Assembly (NCBI GenBank): GCA_964398785.1 | Contig: CAYNNQ010000005.1 | Location: 31,942-95,941 of the forward strand | Direction of reading: 5' to 3' | Source: CAYNNQ01 sp964398785 | GTDB taxonomy: Bacteria > Desulfobacterota > Desulfovibrionia > Desulfovibrionales > Desulfonatronovibrionaceae | Length of the DNA: 64,000 nucleotides | In this document: positions 61,585 through 64,000 of the stretch, piece by piece | Numbering within the stretch: the stretch's first letter is position 1 | Layout of the letters: each line of letters opens with the position of its first letter | Notes under the pieces: generated by a model | Seen by the model: only the letters and a program-made list of their open reading frames with translations | Databases searched by the model: none | Told to the model about the DNA's origin: nothing | Position numbers and translations under genes: made by a program

Positions 61585-62619
61585 ATGGACAACTTGCATT
61601 ATGTTGGTCTCGATGTCCACAAAAAAACGATCGCATTTTGCAACAAATTAGCTGACGGCAAAATTATTCAGAAGGGAACCATTTCAACCAGCAAGTCCGA
61701 CCTGGCTAACTGGGCCAAAACGCTTCCGGAACCTTCTGTGCTTGCTATGGAGGCCACCATGTTTACCGGCTGGATTTTTGATTTTTTGTCCCCTTTTGTG
61801 CAGGATATCAAAGTTGGACATCCGGAGATGCTGAAAGCTATCGTGGCAGGAAAAAAGAAAAATGATCAGATTGATGCCGAAAAAATTTCTGATCTGCTCA
61901 GATGCAACCTTTTTCCCGAGTGTTATATGGCCCCCAAGGATATCAGGGAACTCAGAAGAGTTCTGCGTTACAGAAATCTGATTGTTCGTCAGGCAATAAA
62001 GATGAAAAACAAGATATCCGGATTGCTTATGGAGGTCGGCGAACAATACGACAAAAAACGCTTGCACGGGAAAAAATATTTTAATGAACTTATCGACAGC
62101 CTGCAGGACGTACCGCAATCCGTGATAGATCTTTTGGAGCTTAGCAGATCGAATTTGGAGATGTTCAAGGCCATGCAGGAAAAACTTCTAAACGGCCTGC
62201 GGAATAACCCACTGCTGCAAAAACGGGTGGAGCTGCTCACGACAATCCCTGGCATAGGGGAAGTTACAGCGTTGACCTGGATATTGGAAACAGGCGAACC
62301 GCATAGGTTTCCGAAAATTGTAAATGCCGTCAGCTATTGCGGGTTATGCAGCGCTCAAAAGGAATCCGCGGGCAAAAACCACCGGGGCCCAATTTCCAAA
62401 AAACGCAACAAACATTTACAACACGTACTTATAGAAGCCGCGAAAATTGCTCCTCTTTGGAACGAACAACTCGCTGCGGTGCAGGCAAAGGAATTGGCTA
62501 ATGGAGCGCATAAAAATACGGCAACCCTTGCTGTGGCCAGAAAGCTGGTGGCCTACATGCTGGCTGTAGAAAAGAAGGGCCAGGAATTTGAGTACCGAAA
62601 TACAAAAAAGGCTGCATAG
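61585..62619 (+). CDS. IS110-family DEDD recombinase (transposase)
   Basis: A 344-residue recombinase. The N-terminal RuvC-like domain has the acidic residues in YVGLDVHKKTIAF, AMEATMFTGW and KKNDQIDAEKISD; a coiled middle follows; and the C-terminal Tnp20 domain has TIPGIGEVTALTWILE, VSYCGLCSAQKESAGK, in which the serine of KESAGK is the candidate nucleophile, and KRNKHLQHVLIEAAK. All expected residues are present, so it appears intact. AGGAGG stands seven bases before the ATG but sits inside the leader hairpin. IS110 enzymes act with a bridge/seek RNA that pairs with donor and target DNA. Confidence 0.93.
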   Translation: MDNLHYVGLDVHKKTIAFCNKLADGKIIQKGTISTSKSDLANWAKTLPEPSVLAMEATMFTGWIFDFLSPFVQDIKVGHPEMLKAIVAGKKKNDQIDAEKISDLLRCNLFPECYMAPKDIRELRRVLRYRNLIVRQAIKMKNKISGLLMEVGEQYDKKRLHGKKYFNELIDSLQDVPQSVIDLLELSRSNLEMFKAMQEKLLNGLRNNPLLQKRVELLTTIPGIGEVTALTWILETGEPHRFPKIVNAVSYCGLCSAQKESAGKNHRGPISKKRNKHLQHVLIEAAKIAPLWNEQLAAVQAKELANGAHKNTATLAVARKLVAYMLAVEKKGQEFEYRNTKKAA

Positions 62620-62639
62620 ATAAAATTCAAAAATTTTTA

Positions 62640-62835
62640 ATTGCCGATATTCTTGCTGGTCCTCGCAGTTAAGGGACTGTGCGAGCGGAATACCGCGATG
62701 CACCAATAGACCTGTTTCGAGGCCGGCAAGTTTACCCAAACTTAATCTTCTGCAATGGCCCTTGCAAAGGAGGTAGCGTAAAGCTCAAGTCTTCCGGTCG
62801 GATGCAGCAAATGGATGTCTGGTCATAAATTTATA
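62640..62835 (+). ncRNA. Right non-coding end of the IS110 element, candidate guide-RNA region
   Basis: About 200 bases without a frame. Stems include CTCGCA / TGCGAG around a 12-base loop near 62662-62687 and CGGAATACCG beside it. Elements of the IS1111 subgroup carry their RNA in this right end, so this is the other place to look. Structure is suggestive only. Confidence 0.35.
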
Positions 62836-62843
62836 TATTGACC

Positions 62844-62948
62844 ACTGGAATGGATCAAAAAAGTCGGCAAATTCAATTAGATCGGACCACAAGGGCAGGG
62901 ATTTCCGAGGTGGAAGGGAAACCTCCGCTTTCCCTCTTGACATTCTTA
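62844..62948. other. Gap to the right of IS110
   Basis: GATCGGACC at 62880-62888 equals the first bases of the RAYT-linked repeat, possibly a remnant of its left end on the 5' side of the RAYT gene. A GGAAAGCGGAGGTTTCC-type inverted repeat (GGTGGAAGGG / CCTCCGCTTTCCCTC) follows. No gene. Confidence 0.35.
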
Positions 62949-63047
62949 TCATGGATGTCCCTTTGTGTTACTCCAATGTTTGGAGGGATCAGCAAGTAAC
63001 TGCGCCCAGTCATCAGCGTTTTTAGCCGGTATGTAAATACAGCTCAA
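62949..63047 (-). pseudogene. Small reading frame, N-terminal piece of a DUF6946-like protein
   Basis: A 32-codon frame with AAGGAG seven bases before a TTG start. The product contains CIYIPAKNADDWAQLLADP then KHWSNTKGHP, which looks like the first third of a family that starts IYIPT..DWQ.LLADPEKHW and is normally over 100 residues. It ends early at TGA. It is probably a truncated cassette gene. Confidence 0.45.
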
Positions 63048-63082
63048 CGAGCATCTCCTTTATTGGATGCATAATTTCTCTA

Positions 63083-63145
63083 GCCTAAATAAGCCGCCGT
63101 ATGAAGTGCAAGCGGAAAACGGTCGGCTTGATTTGACGGTTAGCT
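63083..63145 (-). other. attC-like integron recombination site 1
   Basis: On the minus strand: GCTAACC, seven bases, TCAAGCCGA, about 24 bases, CGGCTTA, then TTTAGGC. The arms AAATCAAGCCG and CGGCTTATTT pair except for one extra base, the unpaired base typical of attC. The toxin's TAA stop lies inside GCTAACC, as in many gene cassettes. Confidence 0.68.
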
Positions 63146-63448
63146 TCTGTCTTTTATTTTTCTTTTGATCCATGCAGGATTGCGGCGCATTGGCAAAACA
63201 GCTACAATGTAAGCAACGTCATCCATAATGTAATAATAGATGGCATAGGGGAACCGTTTCGCTAACATTCGGTAGAAGCCATGCTCTTTTCTGTGAATGC
63301 CCGCATAGAGTAGCAAGGACTCTATATCGGCAAGTAGACTATCCCAAAAATAATCACCAACACCGGGTTCTCGTTGATCGTAGAAGGCTTTTCCATCATT
63401 CAGATCATTAGACACCTCTTTCAGTATAATGACGTCTTTAACTATCAT
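63140..63448 (-). CDS. RelE/ParE-family toxin
   Basis: A 102-residue toxin with the ParE fold: LKEVSNDLNDGKAFYDQREPG at the start, YRMLAKRFPYAIYYYI and a full C-terminus VAVLPMRRNPAWIKRKI. Unlike the toxin at 55.8 kb it is intact, with the last strand and RRNP block. It overlaps its antitoxin (ATGA) and its stop lies in attC site 1. ParE toxins poison gyrase, RelE toxins cut mRNA on the ribosome; which applies is open. Confidence 0.88.
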   Translation of the reverse strand: MIVKDVIILKEVSNDLNDGKAFYDQREPGVGDYFWDSLLADIESLLLYAGIHRKEHGFYRMLAKRFPYAIYYYIMDDVAYIVAVLPMRRNPAWIKRKIKDRS

Positions 63449-63651
63449 GACTTACGAGTTGCCCTCAGCTCTTCAAGAGAGATAAATTCAGCCTTACCGT
63501 TTTCTATCTTTCTTTTTCTCTCCTCCAAGATGTCCTGATGCCATTCAGGAGATTCGATTTCGGATTCTTCATCAATGAGTGAGTCCCAAAGCGCCTCCAT
63601 GGCTTGAAGGCGCTCAGTTCTGCTCATCTTCTTGATTTCTTGTATGTTCAT
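63445..63651 (-). CDS. Addiction-module antitoxin
   Basis: A 68-residue antitoxin: MNIQEIKKMSRTERLQAMEALWDSL is the start of the Unstab_antitox family, and the acidic middle ends ISLEELRATRKS. GAGGAAT precedes ATG 63651. It lies upstream of the toxin in the same cassette and should neutralise it. Confidence 0.86.
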   Translation of the reverse strand: MNIQEIKKMSRTERLQAMEALWDSLIDEESEIESPEWHQDILEERKRKIENGKAEFISLEELRATRKS

Positions 63652-63830
63652 TTTTATTCCTCCCTCTATACCCAAACACAGCAAGCCAAGCCCAGCTATC
63701 GATGTGTGGCTTACCTCGATCTCAATAAACCTAGTTTTATTTCAATTATACTTGTATTTTCCATAATCTGTCCAGCACAATTACGCATTTGAGTACTTAT
63801 TTCTGACCTGTACAGATTCATCGGCTACAC
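63652..63830. promoter_or_regulatory. Leader of the toxin-antitoxin cassette
   Basis: About 180 bases between the cassette boundary (attC site 2) and the antitoxin. TA cassettes usually bring their own promoter, but no confident -35/-10 pair was found on the minus strand. Confidence 0.35.
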
Positions 63831-63890
63831 TGCTAACGGCGCCCCTAAGCCGCGCGAGGAACGAGAGTCGGCTTGAGGGGCTGGTTCGGG
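63831..63890 (-). other. attC-like integron recombination site 2
   Basis: On the minus strand: CCCGAACCAG, then CCCCTCAAGCCGA, about 16 bases, CGGCTTAGGGGC, GCC and GTTAGC. The arms GCCCCTCAAGCCG and CGGCTTAGGGGC pair with one extra base at the same place as in site 1. It stands directly after a HicB-like gene and before the toxin-antitoxin cassette, as expected for attC. Confidence 0.68.
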
Positions 63891-63896
63891 AAATCG

Positions 63897-64000
63897 TCAT
63901 GCATAAGCCAAGCGACGACCTTTAGGCTGGGGAATAGGGTCGTTGAATTCTTTAGCTGTCTCGATCCATAGCTCCATTGCAGACTTGATGTTGGCTAATG
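63897..64000 (-). CDS. hicB: HicB-type antitoxin, C-terminal part (cut by window edge)
   Basis: The last 33 residues of a HicB-like protein: LANIKSAMELWIETAKEFND then PIPQPKGRRLAYA. This matches the HicB pattern ALANIxxAIExWLExAxxxGxPIPxP. The start lies right of the window, so hicA was not seen. It would be a separate gene cassette ending at attC site 2. Confidence 0.75.
   Translation of the reverse strand, partial: LANIKSAMELWIETAKEFNDPIPQPKGRRLAYA

Larger units (their letters stand above)
61452..62843 (+). mobile_element. IS110-family insertion element
   Basis: TATTGACC occurs at 61452-61459 and at 62836-62843, enclosing 1.38 kb with one intact DEDD transposase, non-coding left (125 bases) and right (215 bases) flanks. 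This size is normal for IS110/IS1111 elements, which lack terminal inverted repeats. The left edge coincides with the point where RAYT homology stops. Edges are inferred from the shared octamer and could be off by some bases. Confidence 0.72.

Overview
This window looks like chromosome from an anaerobic sulfate-reducing bacterium of the Desulfovibrionales type (Desulfobacterota). That is an inference from gene content: a tungsten aldehyde:ferredoxin oxidoreductase with its own MoaD/ThiF pair, a complete six-gene Ech-type [NiFe] hydrogenase in the echABCDEF order known from Desulfovibrio, paired YeeE/YedE sulfur transporters with a UspA protein, feoAB, and a RAYT/REP family common in this group. 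I found no rRNA or tRNA gene and no CRISPR array, so placement below order level is not possible.

Layout. 1-8.8 kb: end of the aldehyde oxidoreductase, moaD, thiF, a histidine kinase, rdgB, glmS, an AmiC-like amidase, a conserved unknown and a LysM lipoprotein. 8.8-16.1 kb: an HMGL-type acyl-CoA condensing enzyme fused to a Cache-like sensor region, a lipoprotein, coaBC, an unknown, an NfeD/ClpP-class membrane protease and a glucokinase-family kinase. 16.3-28.4 kb: uspA-yeeE-yeeE, HDOD and GH57 genes, a short RdgC, a broken beta-carbonic-anhydrase-like gene, a LOG-family enzyme, a MotB/MotA pair and ettA. 28.6-33.9 kb: the Ech hydrogenase operon. 34-45.8 kb: hemW, queH, rng, a radical SAM gene, trmI, paaK, a ChaN-PDZ lipoprotein, mutM, a GGDEF protein and a YhiN/BaiN-type flavoprotein. 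46-54.9 kb: a Ca2+/Na+ exchanger, a PP-loop protein, feoAB, serS, and groESL under a CIRCE operator.

55-64 kb is an accessory region in decay. It holds a ParE-type toxin cut by a stop codon beside its antitoxin, a methyltransferase cut by TAG, vapBC, a DUF4258/DUF2283 pair, a RAYT transposase truncated at both ends, three copies of a RAYT-linked repeat, an IS110-family element with structured flanks, and at the right edge two attC-like sites bounding toxin-antitoxin cassettes, which suggests the end of an integron cassette array.

The least expected feature runs through the whole window: a MITE family of seven copies (full length 184-187 bp, three shorter) with about 15-bp terminal inverted repeats and 5-bp target duplications. 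It sits only between genes, often within a few bases of a stop codon, and the short copies are explained by deletions between 5-7 bp repeats inside the element. No transposase for it is visible here.
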